64,000 bases of DNA from Ascochyta rabiei (GCF_004011695.2 NC_082425.1:1054001-1118000); one strand, 5' to 3'. Numbered from the stretch's first letter, positions 46,088 to 58,251 are shown. The notes: generated by a model from the letters alone, not told the origin. Program-made: numbers and translations.

Positions 46088-46254
46088 TTGTCTCGAGCGT
46101 GTTGAGGAGGCCTTGTGCTGATGTCGCGCGTAGAGCGAGCAAGGAGGGGAGAGAGCAGCCGCCGCTGGGTCATTCTGATTGCATTGCTTATGGGGAGGGG
46201 GTGGTTGAGGCATCATGTCCGTTTCCTCACAAGGAGTGTCTGCGACATCCTATC

Positions 46255-47160
46255 ATGCCGCCCATTCTCAACATCTTGGCGTACGGTCGAGGAGAGGTTA
46301 TCGATGACAGACCAGCCGCGCCGGACCGACCAATCGACCGGGAGAAGATCGAAAATTCGGCCAAGAGCAAGCGTACTGCTCCAGCCGAAGCCTACAACGT
46401 TCCCGTCTACGTCGAAGGCATGTCCACCTGGAGCAACGGTCGTCTTTTGATCAGCCAAGAGCCTTGGAGAGGCGACCAGATCAGAGCACGCACAGCTGAC
46501 TGGATCGACAATGACCTCCACGAGCGTGGAGTCCGTCACTTGGCAACCCGCCAGGAGACGCCAGAATCCGAATGGTTCTCTAGCACGCTGACGCCTAGAC
46601 ATGGTAGTGCCGCCAACCCTTTTGTCAAACCCTCGAATCCTGCCACAGCCGAACCCCTATCGACTTCAGTCGTTGAGCGTCTGCATCTCGAGCAGAGAAG
46701 AGACTCGACTCAGCCCACCGAAGCTCAGATCAGGCCAGGCCGCCGTCATTCCATCAACGAAGGTCGTGTTTCTGCGGCAGGTACGATGTCTGGTCCTGGA
46801 GCAAGACGGCAATCTTCTGCGTCTATGCCGGAACTGAGATCGTTACCCGACTACAGAAACGATGATGGTCTGCTGCTGGCTTCAGAAGAGACCGCAACTG
46901 AGGAAGAAACTCTCTTGGCGACACAACCAGACACCGTGCCCGACACTGATGGCAATGTGAATGGCGCTCTTGCGTCGAACACCTTTTTGCACACACTACC
47001 AGCGGATCTTGGCGCTGACGGTGATGGCTGCGGAGAAGCTGTGGCCTCGCTCCCCGGCCCTTTCGACTTGGATGGCATGATTCCACCGAGCGTCCTCGAA
47101 CATGGAGCTCTCATTGCAAACAGAACCCGCGTACCGAACAACTCCCTCACCAACACTTAG
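46255..47160 (+). CDS. Hypothetical disordered protein
   Basis: One exon of 301 codons starting MPPILNILAYGRGEVIDD. The N-terminal 95 residues look ordered (AYNVPVYVEGMSTWSNGRLLI, then WIDNDLHERGVRHLA), and the rest is Ser/Thr/Glu-rich low complexity with RRHSINEGR and RRQSSASMP, which resemble kinase target sites. It ends with NRTRVPNNSLTNT. The frame is open further upstream but in the tail of the preceding gene, so the ATG at 46255, about 170 bp after that gene's stop, is preferred. No family recognised. Confidence 0.55.
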   Translation: MPPILNILAYGRGEVIDDRPAAPDRPIDREKIENSAKSKRTAPAEAYNVPVYVEGMSTWSNGRLLISQEPWRGDQIRARTADWIDNDLHERGVRHLATRQETPESEWFSSTLTPRHGSAANPFVKPSNPATAEPLSTSVVERLHLEQRRDSTQPTEAQIRPGRRHSINEGRVSAAGTMSGPGARRQSSASMPELRSLPDYRNDDGLLLASEETATEEETLLATQPDTVPDTDGNVNGALASNTFLHTLPADLGADGDGCGEAVASLPGPFDLDGMIPPSVLEHGALIANRTRVPNNSLTNT

Positions 47161-48925
47161 CTCTACGCAACACTGCACACCTTCCCAACACGACGCGTTA
47201 CACTACCCAAACATGACACATTTTTCATTACCATCCAGCCTATGGTCTTCCCAGGCCCCTACGCAGCGCAGCAACACCTGCCACGACTGTACTTAATATG
47301 ATACGAATTTCCTTTTTTACGTTGCTTAACGAACAGGGTGGGGTTCAGATGGGTGGCTCGGCTGCGATACCATGGCGATGGCGTTGAGGATCTGGATTCT
47401 GTAGGTCTGGATACGCATAAGTAAATGACTTGTGTAGAATGAATCAATAGTAATTATAACCTTGCACTGTGACTTGTCTCTAAAGATGCGTGACATGATG
47501 TAATAGTAGTGTGGTGCTTGTGTGCTGGTATATAGTTGTAATAGTAGAGAAAAGGCCTATATAACATGGCTGAAAGGGCAAGCAAGTAAGTGTCCGTACA
47601 AATACTACCTCTTCAACTGCAACAATAATGAAGTGAACAAAATAAAACAAAAAAAAGCACCGCCGTCCACTTCCGTACGCCGAAATCACGACCACCTACT
47701 ATGCACTACTTCCAACCTTCTCAGCACTAGATTCACCCTTGTACACCTCTCTTTTATACACTACTATTACGAGAAAATATAGTGTAGAGAAAATGGAATT
47801 TACTATCGTCCAATAATAGCAGGTGTAGAATTTAATGACTTCCTTCCATGGCTTACTATACCATACCTACTCTGCTCCAACTACTATTTCCCTTGTCCAG
47901 TCTGATCGATGTGGCGCATATCTCATGGCGCACTTGCAGAGCGCCACACCGATCGAGGCCATGTCTATGGCGACTCCAGGGTGAGCTGACAGCAGTCTAA
48001 CACGGTACGTGATATCAGAAGAGGTCCGAAAACTCACTCATGCTGAATTGCCGGCAGAGATGGATGGATGGGCAGTCTGGCGCTTGGAGTTCTTCAGCAC
48101 AAGATGCGTGTTGTTCTCGCTCGTTTGCGAAGGGGTCGGGGGTTGGCTTGTGTTCGTCTTTGACGGTCTTGTCTTGTCGCTGGATAGGTGGGTGGGTAGG
48201 GTTGTGGAGCTGGGGGTTTTTTGTTTTCTGGACCTGGGACCCCCGGCACTGTCTCGTTCGAGATGTTGTTCACTGTACCTAAAGAAAAGCGCGGAACGCG
48301 GCGGCGGCTTCGAATTCATTCGATAGCAAAGTAAACTACCACGTACGACTGGCTTGGTATATACCAATGCCTTCTCAAGCAACGACGCTAGTGCTTGGCT
48401 GTGCTTCTTCGACACAGCAGCTCGCAGCTGGTTCTTCCCGCTGCCTGATTAGGCATGGCATCTAGACCAGCGCGGGGATGCTGGAGGTGTTCTCAACCAA
48501 TGGGGATGCACTCCGAGATTCTGGAACGCCTGCCCGATGCGATTTGGAGATTTCCATGTGGGATATTCATATAGCCGTCACCACCTGCTGTCGTTGGTAG
48601 CCGGCTTGCCTGTCTTGATGATGTGCAGTGGTGGCGATGACTTGTGCCGATGGGTATCTCCGAGTAGGGACAGAGTTGGGTCGGCCCGGGAACTGTACGC
48701 TTTTGTAAACATGATGGAAGAAAGGTTGGGATTGGTGCAGGTGATAGGGAAAGAGTGGTAAAGCCGGGGAAAGAATGTGCCAAGCCTCGCTTGACGAATT
48801 GGCCTCCAAAATCTTTTTGTGTATACAGCAACGACCCAAGCGTGGGAGAAGTATGCCATCTTTGTCTTTGCATTTCACCATGTAGACGCTCAGTAGCATC
48901 AGATCACTGTCTTGCTGTATCAACT
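47161..48925. other. Spacer between convergent genes
   Basis: No supported gene. An imperfect inverted repeat at about 47904-47962 pairs GATCGATGTGGCGC with GCGCCACACCGATC. A/T-rich sequence around 47430-47820 shows short runs only. Confidence 0.5.
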
Positions 48926-51002
48926 CTACTTGCGAAACATCTTGTTCTCCTTCGTTCCCTTGATCCACATTGCATCCCGCTTGCTCAGTTCTACAGCGCT
49001 CCTCCTCCTCTTCGCTTCAGGTGGTGCAGCTGCTGTGATGTTGCCGCAATCGGGAGTCTGCAGCTTCTGGCCGAACTGATCAACGGCCCAGATCAGGACA
49101 CCGTTGCTCCATCCAAAGCCCTCGACAACCGTGTACTCACCACCCCCACCACGTGCGTTGATGGCCTCGTCCGAGTACTTCTCGAAAATAGTGCCGTTGC
49201 CCTCGGCGCCAGGCAGTCGCGAGTCCCCTTCAGTGGCGCCACCAGTCGAGCGCCAGGTGCAGTAAAGGGAGTCTACGTAGCGCTGCGCAAGGCGAAATGC
49301 AAGGTCCTGCGTCCACACGTAATCTTCAGACGTCTGCTCATTGTCTTCCTTGCTGACCTCGAGAGGCGCGTTGAGCAGACCTTGGATGGCAATGTACTGT
49401 AATGGAGGCCAGACATTTGGCTCATCCCACTGCTGGCCGGTGAACAGGTTGGTAGCAGACAGAGCGCCAGCCGTGCTGTCAAGCGCCTCCTCAACACGGG
49501 CAAAAGCGCGGCGGAGCGCAGTGGGGTTGCCTTTGATGCTTTCTGGTGCGGCCCCGGTCCAGAATGGATACAGCTGGCTCAGCTGAAACCCAACTTGATA
49601 TCCTGCCGGGGCGCCGGCAAGTGAGAGAGACGTACTGGTATTATCGGCGAGGGTATAGATGTTCTGCGCACCGGAGGTGAGGTTGTAGTCGAAGTAGCTA
49701 TAGTGCTCAGCGTTCCACAAGATGGCGGTCATTGCTTCGCTGCGGTTTGCAGCTCGTTCGGCCCATTGGCGCGCAGCGCTATAGTTGCCTTCACGGCGGT
49801 GGAATTCAGCGATGGTGATCTCATTGTAGTACAGGATAGCATTCAGCTCAACGGGGATGGTGTTGATAACGTTGAGCGATCGCAGGGGAAAGAAGTTGTC
49901 GTTGACAGCATCTGAGGGGTTCTTCAGCCAGCGTGAAGTGTAGTCCCATCCGCTTTCAGCTCCAGAAGCAAGGTTAGCATACAGTGCTGCTCGTTGTGTG
50001 TCGTTGAGCGGCTGGCTTGCATTGAACTGCTCTCCTTCCTCGTTGAAATAGGTCTGATTGTTTGCAGTGATGTAGTCTTCACGGTACGATTCCGGCCGCG
50101 GCTGGGTGTTCGAGACGTTGTAGTTATGCAGAGTGTAATTCATGCCACCACGCTCGAGGGTAACTGAGCGGTTGTTCACCCAAAATTCATACTCCAACTC
50201 GAGTACGGGAATCGCACGCTCGAGCAGGGTGTAGTTCTGCGTGTATTCAACATAAACGCGGACCATTTGCGTAAGCAGTGGTGGCTGTGATCGGTTCTCG
50301 TAATACCGTCGTGCTCCGTTTGGAACAAAGCCAATCTCCTCAACGAGATCCATGAAGTTCTCAATGATGTTTTCAGCAATTTGAGTAAAGGATCCTTTGG
50401 TTCGCAGCAGGCCCTCGACGATCCAGAAGGAATCCCAGTAGTAAGGCTCGCGGAAGCGACCACCGGCTACCACAAATGTGCGGTTGATGGGAATGAACGA
50501 ATTGACACATCCCGTACAATTCGAGGTGCCGGTACCAACGTATCGTCTTGTCAGGTCTGGCCAAATGTCGATGACCTGGCGAGTAAAGTCTACGATGACA
50601 GAGCTGTTGATGTTGTTCAAGAAGTCAGGGTCGGTCTCCAGCTGATCTGTGGGCACAGCCTCCAGCTCTGAGCCAGCTTCACCAAAGTAAGTGGTCAAGA
50701 AGCTGTTTAGCTCGGTGTTGTTTTGGATTGGCCGTGTTAGGTTGCTGAATGCTCTAAGAACTTCGTCCAGTGGGCGGATAGTAGGCCTGGATGTTGTAAG
50801 CAAGACACCATCAATGCTGTGGTGCAAGCGCTTCTTACAGATCGACAAAGGTCTTTGAATCTGAGAAGGGCCGGGCAAGCTCAATTTCTCGGAGCAAATC
50901 GCCATGACAGTAGATAGGCGAGTCGCAAGGTGCAATGACCGAGCCGTTCCGGTACAAGGCTGTTGCCAATTGGGCACCAGCGAGGAGGGCGAGGGAACGC
51001 AT
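48926..51002 (-). CDS. Secreted GH37 trehalase
   Basis: Exons 51002-50839 and 50786-48926 with a 52-nt intron (GTAAGA...ATCCAG) encode 674 residues. The start at 51002 yields a clean signal peptide (MRSLALLAGAQLATA); an ATG 14 codons upstream would bury it. The GH37 signatures are present: GGRFREPYYWDSFW around residue 165 and QQWDEPNVWPPLQY around residue 510, followed by GFGWSNGVLIW. The enzyme hydrolyses trehalose to two glucose molecules, here probably outside the cell or in the vacuole, given the signal peptide and many N-glycosylation sites. It lacks the Ca-binding N-terminal extension of cytosolic neutral trehalase. A MITE lies 85 bp upstream of the start. Confidence 0.95.
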
Positions 51003-51086
51003 GTGGGCCAAAGCGAGGGAAACCCGGGGAAAGCTATTGCACACATGTGGGCTTGATCGCCTCCATTATGTACTTGTACATTCATG

Positions 51087-51363
51087 TACTATGGTAGCTG
51101 GCATAAGTAGTGTAGGTGGGTCCGGCATAACTAGGGTGTCATCCGAATGACCTGGAATGGCCCTATTAACTAGATTACACCAAATCCCCCCTATTTTAGT
51201 ATATAATACAGTGTAAACCTGCCTTTAACTACATCAACGTGTCATAGATGCCCATGGTGGGTACACAAAGTACTGAGTAATCAATTCAATTCACCTGAAA
51301 AATACAGCCGAACACCCCTGTCGTGCTTCCCCACCTACACTACTTATGCCAGCTACCATAGTA
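51087..51363. mobile_element. MITE-like element with TA target duplication
   Basis: Perfect 34-bp inverted repeats at 51087-51120 and 51330-51363 (TACTATGGTAGCTGGCATAA at the left). The outermost bases are TA on both sides, so the element proper is 51089-51361 (273 bp) with ends CTATGG...CCATAG and a TA duplication, as left by Tc1/mariner-type transposases. Similarity of the arms continues imperfectly to about 58 bp. There is no coding capacity. It sits in the promoter of the trehalase gene. Confidence 0.75.
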
Positions 51364-52512
51364 TGCACCCGGTCGTCGTACCATAAGCGTGAAAGAAACC
51401 TGCCAGAGCGGCTGCTGGTCTGCATCGACAAGTCAGTGTGACGCGTATGTGGCCGATCATAGTGCTGTGACAAGGGCAGGCAAGCGCAGTGAGCCCTTGG
51501 CAATACATCCGGAACGGTAAAAACCACGATGTTTGTGGGTCTTCGCGTCCAGGTTAGTGTGTCGGATGCAGGGCGGAGAAGCGAAACCCCGCAAGACCTT
51601 ATTCGGCAATGTAGCGTGATGTCATTACCGTCACTTGCGCGACACACCGTACAGACTACGCACAGCCAGGCGGATTCTGAGCTGACCGCTTCCAAGTCCT
51701 CACCTTGAACTTGAGAGTCAATCTCTCTGCACAAAACTCTCTTCGAGGCTTCCACTGGGGTATTCTGGTTCAGTGCTTGGCAGCAGTAACAGTGTCGATA
51801 AATTCTCACGACTAATAGAGTTTGCACTAGCGACCCGTATCGGATCCGGCCGTTCCATGGAAAACGGCCTGTCAGCCACAGCAACTAATGCTGCGCGCAG
51901 CTAACGTCATGTCTCTGGTCTTCATTCCTACGACTTGCACCGGTTGCACCCCTATAGAAAATTCTGGGCGGTCACACGGCGATGTGCACTTCACCGGAGG
52001 AACGGTCCGCACGTGGCGCTTGGGTCCGATTGCAGAAGTCTTTGACCCGCACACCAGGACTTGAGTCCAGTTACGCAAGATCTCTGAAGCAAGGGCTCTG
52101 CCCCTGCAGCAGGCAGCGGTCTCGAACAAGTTTGTGCAACGGCCAAGGAAGACCAAACAACAATCTTCGTCCGGCACCTTAGTGCTGCTAGCTACCAGGC
52201 GATGCTCAGAGTCTCATGTTGAAGAGACAGACTAACCCAAAGACAGTCTGTTTTTTGAGAGGTCTTCCTGGCGTCTCTTGAGCCCACAAGGGGGTTTTTT
52301 TTATCCGGTTTAAGAAGACGATAGACATGTCCGGCCACAATCATGCATTTTCAGCTCTTAGCGTTGTTTTACTGGTAATTAGGGTTCTTTTATCAGCTGA
52401 GAGATGTGTAGGTAAGTTAGGATGATAGGAAGAACAAAAACTATCACCGTACTTTGTTTAGGGTGAGCATCATGAAGTTGAGCAAATGGACTGCTTCCTC
52501 ACACCAGTTGGC
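51364..52512. other. Spacer with no supported gene
   Basis: Only small overlapping frames. Short T-runs at 52290-52300. No RNA gene recognised. Confidence 0.5.
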
Positions 52513-53970
52513 TTAGTTCCAGACAATCTCAATCTTTTCACCTTTGACTTTGGAGTTGAACCACTCGTAGATCTCAACGTCGCCTTCTTGTACCACTTGT
52601 CCGCCCTCAAGGACATTGCTGCTAGCCAATCTCTCTGTTGCAAGGTGCAGTTCCAAAGTTGCCAAGTTTCTGGCTATGCATGCTCGACTGCCTGCTCCAA
52701 AAGCGAACCAGTACTTCGACATGTCTTTGGTTGCCTCCAGCCAACGCTCGGGTATGAACTCCCGTGGCTCATAGAAGATCACCGGGTTGAAGTGAAGCTC
52801 ATAACCAGAACATCCTACTATCGAGCCTGCTGGGAAAAATGTATTCTTGAACATCCAGCCACCTGCTGGTACCACATGGGGCAAACGTGTGGGGTTCGCC
52901 ATGCTAATACGAAGGCTTTCCTTGACGACTGCAGTAAGATAAGGTAGAGCTTGGACATCTTGAGCTCTAGCGCCGAGTGCTGCGTTGTTATGCACCTCTC
53001 GTTTCAGCCTCTCATACTTCTCGGGGTGTATCAAAAGACCTCTTATGATAGTCGCCAGATTCATCCCTGTCGAGTCGGTTCCTGCGAAAAGCAGATCCTT
53101 GCACTGCGCTTCCACCTCTGAGTTACCGATTCCTGCGGCCATCAATCGGCCCGGATACGTTTCCGACTGAGTTGACGTGGATGAGACCACGCTTTTCACA
53201 AATTTGTCGACGAGCATCATACTTTCTTCCGTTTCTTGATTGGCCATCCATTTCCCTATTGCCCACTCCAACCAAATGAACACTGTCGTTGGCAAATAAA
53301 AGAAGCGCCCGACGGCCACAAAAGCATCGACGAATGCGCTCACACTCAAAGTTGGCCCGCTCTCGCTTACTCCGTCGTAGTTCTCGCGGAACAGGTGGGT
53401 CGACACTGCATCGACAGCTAACGCTCTCGTCAAGTTCAACACGTTGACCGGCTTCTGAGAGACGGCTTCTTCGCCCAGTCTCTTCACCATCCGATCCACA
53501 CAACCTGAAATCGCATCTCTGTTTTCTCGCAAGCATTTCGTCGAGAATAACTGTACGACAGCTTTAGCCCTTGGAGCTCTGTAGTCGTGGCTTGTAGTCG
53601 AGAAGATGGTTTTGTGGCCGTCGATATCAAAATTGGCGTAGCACGGCGCCTTGGAGAATCCGCCCTTTGCTACGTAGATTGGCTGGACGGCATCTGCATC
53701 ACTGATGTCGACTTCGTTTGGCGCCACGCGAACGTATGGACCGTATTGGAGGTGGAGACGGTGAATGCTACTGGCTTCGTCCCCGATGTATGCGTGATAG
53801 TGCAGCCATAATGAGGATACACTGGAAAAGAAAGGCCCGGGGATATGAGATAGCGGGTGGAAGTAGATACGATGTACTGTGCGGGCTAAGATCAGCAGCA
53901 CGATAGATGTCGCTGTCGCCATCCATGGATGCGCAAGGAACTCGCTCGTGGGAATGTCGAGCAGTGCCAT
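52513..53970 (-). CDS. Cytochrome P450 monooxygenase
   Basis: A single intronless exon encodes 485 residues. The N-terminal anchor (TATSIVLLILARTVHRIYF) and a proline hinge (HPLSHIPGPF) place it in the ER membrane. The I-helix oxygen-binding motif reads LLFAGTDSTGMNL, the K-helix ExxR is ESLR, the PERF-type motif reads PERW, and the heme ligand loop is FAFGAGSRACIARNL, in which the usual last Gly of FxxGxRxCxG is Ala. The pattern is that of fungal CYP families acting in secondary metabolism or detoxification; the substrate cannot be told. No cluster of biosynthetic genes surrounds it. Absence of introns is unusual among its neighbours. Confidence 0.93.
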   Translation of the reverse strand: MALLDIPTSEFLAHPWMATATSIVLLILARTVHRIYFHPLSHIPGPFFSSVSSLWLHYHAYIGDEASSIHRLHLQYGPYVRVAPNEVDISDADAVQPIYVAKGGFSKAPCYANFDIDGHKTIFSTTSHDYRAPRAKAVVQLFSTKCLRENRDAISGCVDRMVKRLGEEAVSQKPVNVLNLTRALAVDAVSTHLFRENYDGVSESGPTLSVSAFVDAFVAVGRFFYLPTTVFIWLEWAIGKWMANQETEESMMLVDKFVKSVVSSTSTQSETYPGRLMAAGIGNSEVEAQCKDLLFAGTDSTGMNLATIIRGLLIHPEKYERLKREVHNNAALGARAQDVQALPYLTAVVKESLRISMANPTRLPHVVPAGGWMFKNTFFPAGSIVGCSGYELHFNPVIFYEPREFIPERWLEATKDMSKYWFAFGAGSRACIARNLATLELHLATERLASSNVLEGGQVVQEGDVEIYEWFNSKVKGEKIEIVWN

Positions 53971-55964
53971 CGTAACAGTATGGAGCTATCTAAGAGCTTG
54001 CACTACAGTGTAGTTATCGCCTCTATTTCTGGTGTGTGGTTGGTTGTTGAGTCACCGCGGAAGAAGTGGGGCGCTAGCGATGATAAGATCCGATGACCTG
54101 ATGATCTATCACATCTTTCGATCCAACCACCTATACGTGACGCGAAGCACGGAGGCTGCCAGCGTTATGGGCCTTTCAGAACACCATACGTCCTTCAACA
54201 CGATCTTTGGACGCGTCTAGGGCGAACAAACTTTTGACATCATTTTTAATGTTGTTATTCAGGCCCCTTTGTCGCGCGTTCAAATACTCAAGCTGCACAG
54301 TATAAGTAGATACGTCACAGCTTCTATTGCAACGTTCAAGGTAAGAAGTAAGCCAAAAGTATGATCACTCACTAGATACTTCCAAAGGCACTCGAATTCT
54401 CCGGCTAGCCTCGATGCGATAGTCGCTTGCCCTGGGTCGATGTTTAATAATGATTATTGTCAGCCACGACAAGATTACTGAGGAAACCACTTTATTGGGG
54501 TGCGACATCTTGATATTAAACATAAAATCCGTTCTGGAAAAAACAATTACCAGACGCCGCGAGCGCATATCTAAACTGTATAATTTGGATTGCAGACCCT
54601 TGGTTCTGTATCTGATCGAGATTTTGGTGAGTGTCCGCAATCATTCGACACACAGATGACTGTGGAATATCACTTCAACCCGATTACATAGACCCTCAAG
54701 GCTGTTATTACCTTACATAACGGAAAGCGTTGCGGAGATGTTTGATGGGTCGCAAAACTCGATCAGATTCAATCACAGAACCCACTATGAATGGTTTGAG
54801 AAGTGTGGATGGTGGAGAACACATCCTTGTTCGACGGATGCTCCGCGAATACGGGCAAACCCACAACATTGTCAAACACATACTTGATTAAAAGACACGA
54901 GTCAATTGCCTGACTCGAATCGTCGAATGCAGCATCAAATCGAACGATATTGACACCTACCACAGGATGGAGCAGCACGACTCAGACCGGTGTCTAGCTT
55001 CCGCCGAGTGATAACCGGTAAGCTTTGATAACGCGAGTGGATGATGTTCTAGACTTTTAGGACCCGCAGGTGTCGAGCGAAGCATCTAACAAACTATTTG
55101 CGCTCTTATTGCGGTGAGAGCCATCCTGCTGTTGTACTGAAAGCGTTCACACACGCGGCATGCTGTGGATCCATCGGAAGAAGGATTCTTCTATGGGCAG
55201 TAACTGGAATTTGGAGTGTATCAAAATCTATTGATAAAACAAAGCTGCGCTGATGAAGCCCGGGTCCGATGGCGTACTTGTGGCGCCTGGCCATGCAATA
55301 CTAAATCGATTTAGAAGTGTGTAATCGCGTGGCGAACAGAGCTTTTTGTTTCATAACACAGGTGCTGTTCGACCTGGAAGTTCACCGTGAGATAGGGGTT
55401 TGTGCTGGCTTTTATGCGTTTGGACAATGCTGACTTAAGGTGCGGACATGGTCAAGACTTGACACTTGACTTGGCGGTGTTTCATTTTTACAGGCCCACA
55501 AGCCCCCAAGCTAACTCTTGGCCACATCGGACTCGGCCCTAGTTTCACACTCCAAGCCACAGTTACTAACATCAAGCCGCCATTACCGGCTTGCGCTACC
55601 CTCGTCACGGGGGCGTGTATGCCCCGTCAGATGTGCCATTTTGACCACTCGAACCCTTGTACAATATAAGGCGACTCCTGTCTACTCTATATTTGATTAG
55701 CCTGCCTGTCAGGCATTCTCCTGTCTGTAAATTCTCCGGCGCGGCAGTCATAGCTCGTACCTTAAACCAACTGTTTCCACCACTCCCCGTTGAACGATGC
55801 GCCGGGCTGCCATTCCTCACTTTCCAGGATGTTAAAATTTCGGGGGCTTCTTCCATCTACGTCGCTGATATATAGCTGCGATGAATCTCAATGTTTACTG
55901 GTCTTTCATTGTTTCCGTTCGTTGATCTTCTTGCTGATTCGTTATTCGTTTCTGAACTGCCAGG
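53971..55964. other. 2-kb spacer
   Basis: Shared between the P450 promoter (left) and the GH43 promoter (right). The stretch 54230-54660 is AT-rich. Open frames are short and without resemblance to families. Confidence 0.5.
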
Positions 55965-56980
55965 ATGCGTTCGTCTATAATTGCTTCGCTGCTTTCGGCA
56001 GTCAGTGTTGTTCATGGTTATGCCAATCCCATGGCCTGCAGCGGTGTCTGCAACAATGCCCACGACCCGGCCCTCATTCGCCACAGTGACGGTACCTACT
56101 ACCGTTTCTCTACTGGCGGCAAGATTGCCGTCCACACTGCACCAGCTGTCACTGGACCTTGGAAATATGTGGGCGCCGCGATCCCGTCGGGCTCCATCAT
56201 CAACTTGACCGGCAAGGATGACCTTTGGGTAAGTCACATAACAATCATAGCGCTTCGTGCTCCGCTGACTCTTCCAAGGCACCTGACGTCACCTTGATCG
56301 GCGATACCTACTATCTCTACTATACCGTCTCGTCCTTCGGCGTCCAGGACTCCGCTATCGGTGTCGCAACTTCCAAGACCCTTGCAGTAGGCTCTTGGAC
56401 CGATCACGGCAGCACCGGCATCACTTCGAAGGCCGGCAATAACTACAACGCTATCGATGGAGCTCTTTACTGGGATGGCTCTAAGCTTGTCATGTCATTT
56501 GGTTCTTTCTGGAGTGACCTGTTCACCGTTGACATGGTCAACCCACCTCTCAAGTCTGCCGGCGGTGCTCCTAAAAACATTGCTTTCAAGCCTGAAGGCG
56601 AGCACGCACAGGAAGCCGCATTCATCGCCAAGAGTGGCGACTACCACTACCTCTTCTTCTCTGCTGGCAAGTGCTGCGGCTTTGACGCGGACCGCCCCGC
56701 CAAGGGCGCCGAATACAAGATCCAGGTTTGCAGGTCTACCAGTGCTACTGGCGGCTTCGTCGACAAGTCCGGCAAGAAGTGCACTGAGGGTGGTGGTACT
56801 ACTGTCCTTGAGTCTCACGGTTGGGTCTACGGTCCTGGTGGCCAGGGAGTTTTTTGGGATCCTGAGCTTGGGCCTTTGCTATATTACCACTACGTCGACA
56901 CACGAATTGGATATGCCGATGGGCAGAAGCAATTTGGTGTGAACAAGCTTAACTTTTCCAGTGGATGGCCGACGGTATGA
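55965..56980 (+). CDS. Secreted GH43 endo-arabinanase
   Basis: Exons 55965-56228 and 56279-56980 with a 50-nt intron (GTAAGT...CCAAG) encode 321 residues. A signal peptide ([18 protein letters not shown]) precedes the five-bladed propeller. The catalytic base region is [16 protein letters not shown], followed by [16 protein letters not shown] (pKa-modulating Asp region), [16 protein letters not shown], and HAQEAAFI with the proton-donor Glu. These are features of arabinan endo-1,5-alpha-L-arabinosidases of GH43, which cut the arabinan side chains of pectin. Length equals that of the fungal AbnA type. Two Cys pairs fit a secreted enzyme. Confidence 0.93.
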
Positions 56981-57281
56981 CGAGGACAAGGTCAGTGGCG
57001 GCAGTTTGCGACAAGATGATCAGAGCCATTGATTATGGATTTGTATAGCAGAATGGTGGCTAGCCTCTAGATCAATTGTTCTTGTTCACGTTAAACTTCT
57101 TCTCAGAGGGTAGCAGTCAATATAGCTAATGCTGGTATCAACGTGTTAGTACTAAGCAGGAAGGCCCTCATTGGGTTCCTGTGGTATTGAGAAGCCTCTC
57201 AATGCATCTCGTTCGACTCGACTTGTGCCAATTTGTATAGTGTGCAAAGCCTTGAAGAGCTTGTCACTCTGAGCATGAATC
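56981..57281. other. Short convergent spacer
   Basis: About 300 bp containing the 3' untranslated regions of the GH43 gene and of the gene on the opposite strand. Nothing else seen. Confidence 0.4.
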
Positions 57282-58251
57282 TCACATGGGATTGGTCATA
57301 GCAATTTGCGCGATGTGCAGACGCCCACAATATCCATTTCGGTCCTTCTTAGTTCTCTGCGGAGGAGGCTCACGACTCTTGAAGCCAGTCCTCTTCCATA
57401 GAGGATCGGATCTACGTTCACTTGCCATCTTTACCATCCTGTTCCTTGAACATGTCGCGTACGTCCCTTGGTGAAGGGCTACCCTTACCGATTGACTTGC
57501 TGAGCTCGTGTGCATAGTAAGCACCGCTCTTACTATAAGAGCTTTTCTTGCGGCGAAGCATGTTTGCAGTAATGGAGGCGCCAGCGTGGTCGCGTTGACA
57601 GGTGAGGTGCGCTCGGCGGCTTCGGCAGTTTCGGTGGGGGCTTCCTTGGCGGCTCCATCTTCTGCGGCACCATCCAAGACGTCGTGCTGAACATTGTCCT
57701 CGCTGTCAATTTCGTAGCCGACCGGGAAAATGTCGTCCATTTCATCATCCATCGCATCGATATCCTCCTGATCTCCCTGTGTCACCCATCTCATCCATGT
57801 CGTCTTCCCATGCGCCGTCATATCCAACAGCAAAACCAGTCAGCTCAAACAAGTCCTCTTCCCTGTAGAGCTCCAGTGCCGTCAGATCTTTTCCCAGACC
57901 CTTCAAACCTCCAGAGCCTCCTCGTCATGGTTGCTTTCCGCTATAGAGAGGGACTTATAATAGATGTCTCGAGCATTGATGCGATAGATATCGGCGTCGC
58001 GCCAATCGTCCAGTGCGCATGCCATCAGAATGGAATTCTTGATAACATAGTACGTCGGAAGTGCAGGGTCACTATCAAGAGAAGCTTAGCGAGTGAAGAA
58101 GCAATGGAAAACACGGGGAGCCATTTACAGACACTTACTGCAGATTGCGCCTTGCGGCTGAAATGCAGCCTTGCAGATCGACCTCGAACAGAACGCGCGT
58201 TGCTTCGTACTGTAGACGGAACACCTCATGGTCTTCCTGCGACTCTGCCAT
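57282..58251 (-). pseudogene. Conserved fungal protein with two apparent frameshifts
   Basis: Exon 1 (58251-58139) reads MAESQEDHEVFRLQYEATRV, then DLQGCISAARRNL. After a 67-nt intron (GTAAGT...TGATAG) exon 2 reads DPALPTYYVIKNSILMACAL and DDWRDADIYRINARDIYYKS up to HDEEALE at about 57910. The sense then jumps one frame to LKGLGKDLTALELYREEDLF and WEDDMDEMGD, and jumps again near 57785 to GDQEDIDAMDDEMDDIFPVGYE. Each jump equals one missing base and no intron fits. The acidic tail of the last frame runs toward 57282, though its true end is unclear. Function is unknown. It is either a young pseudogene or a place with two sequence errors. Confidence 0.55.
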
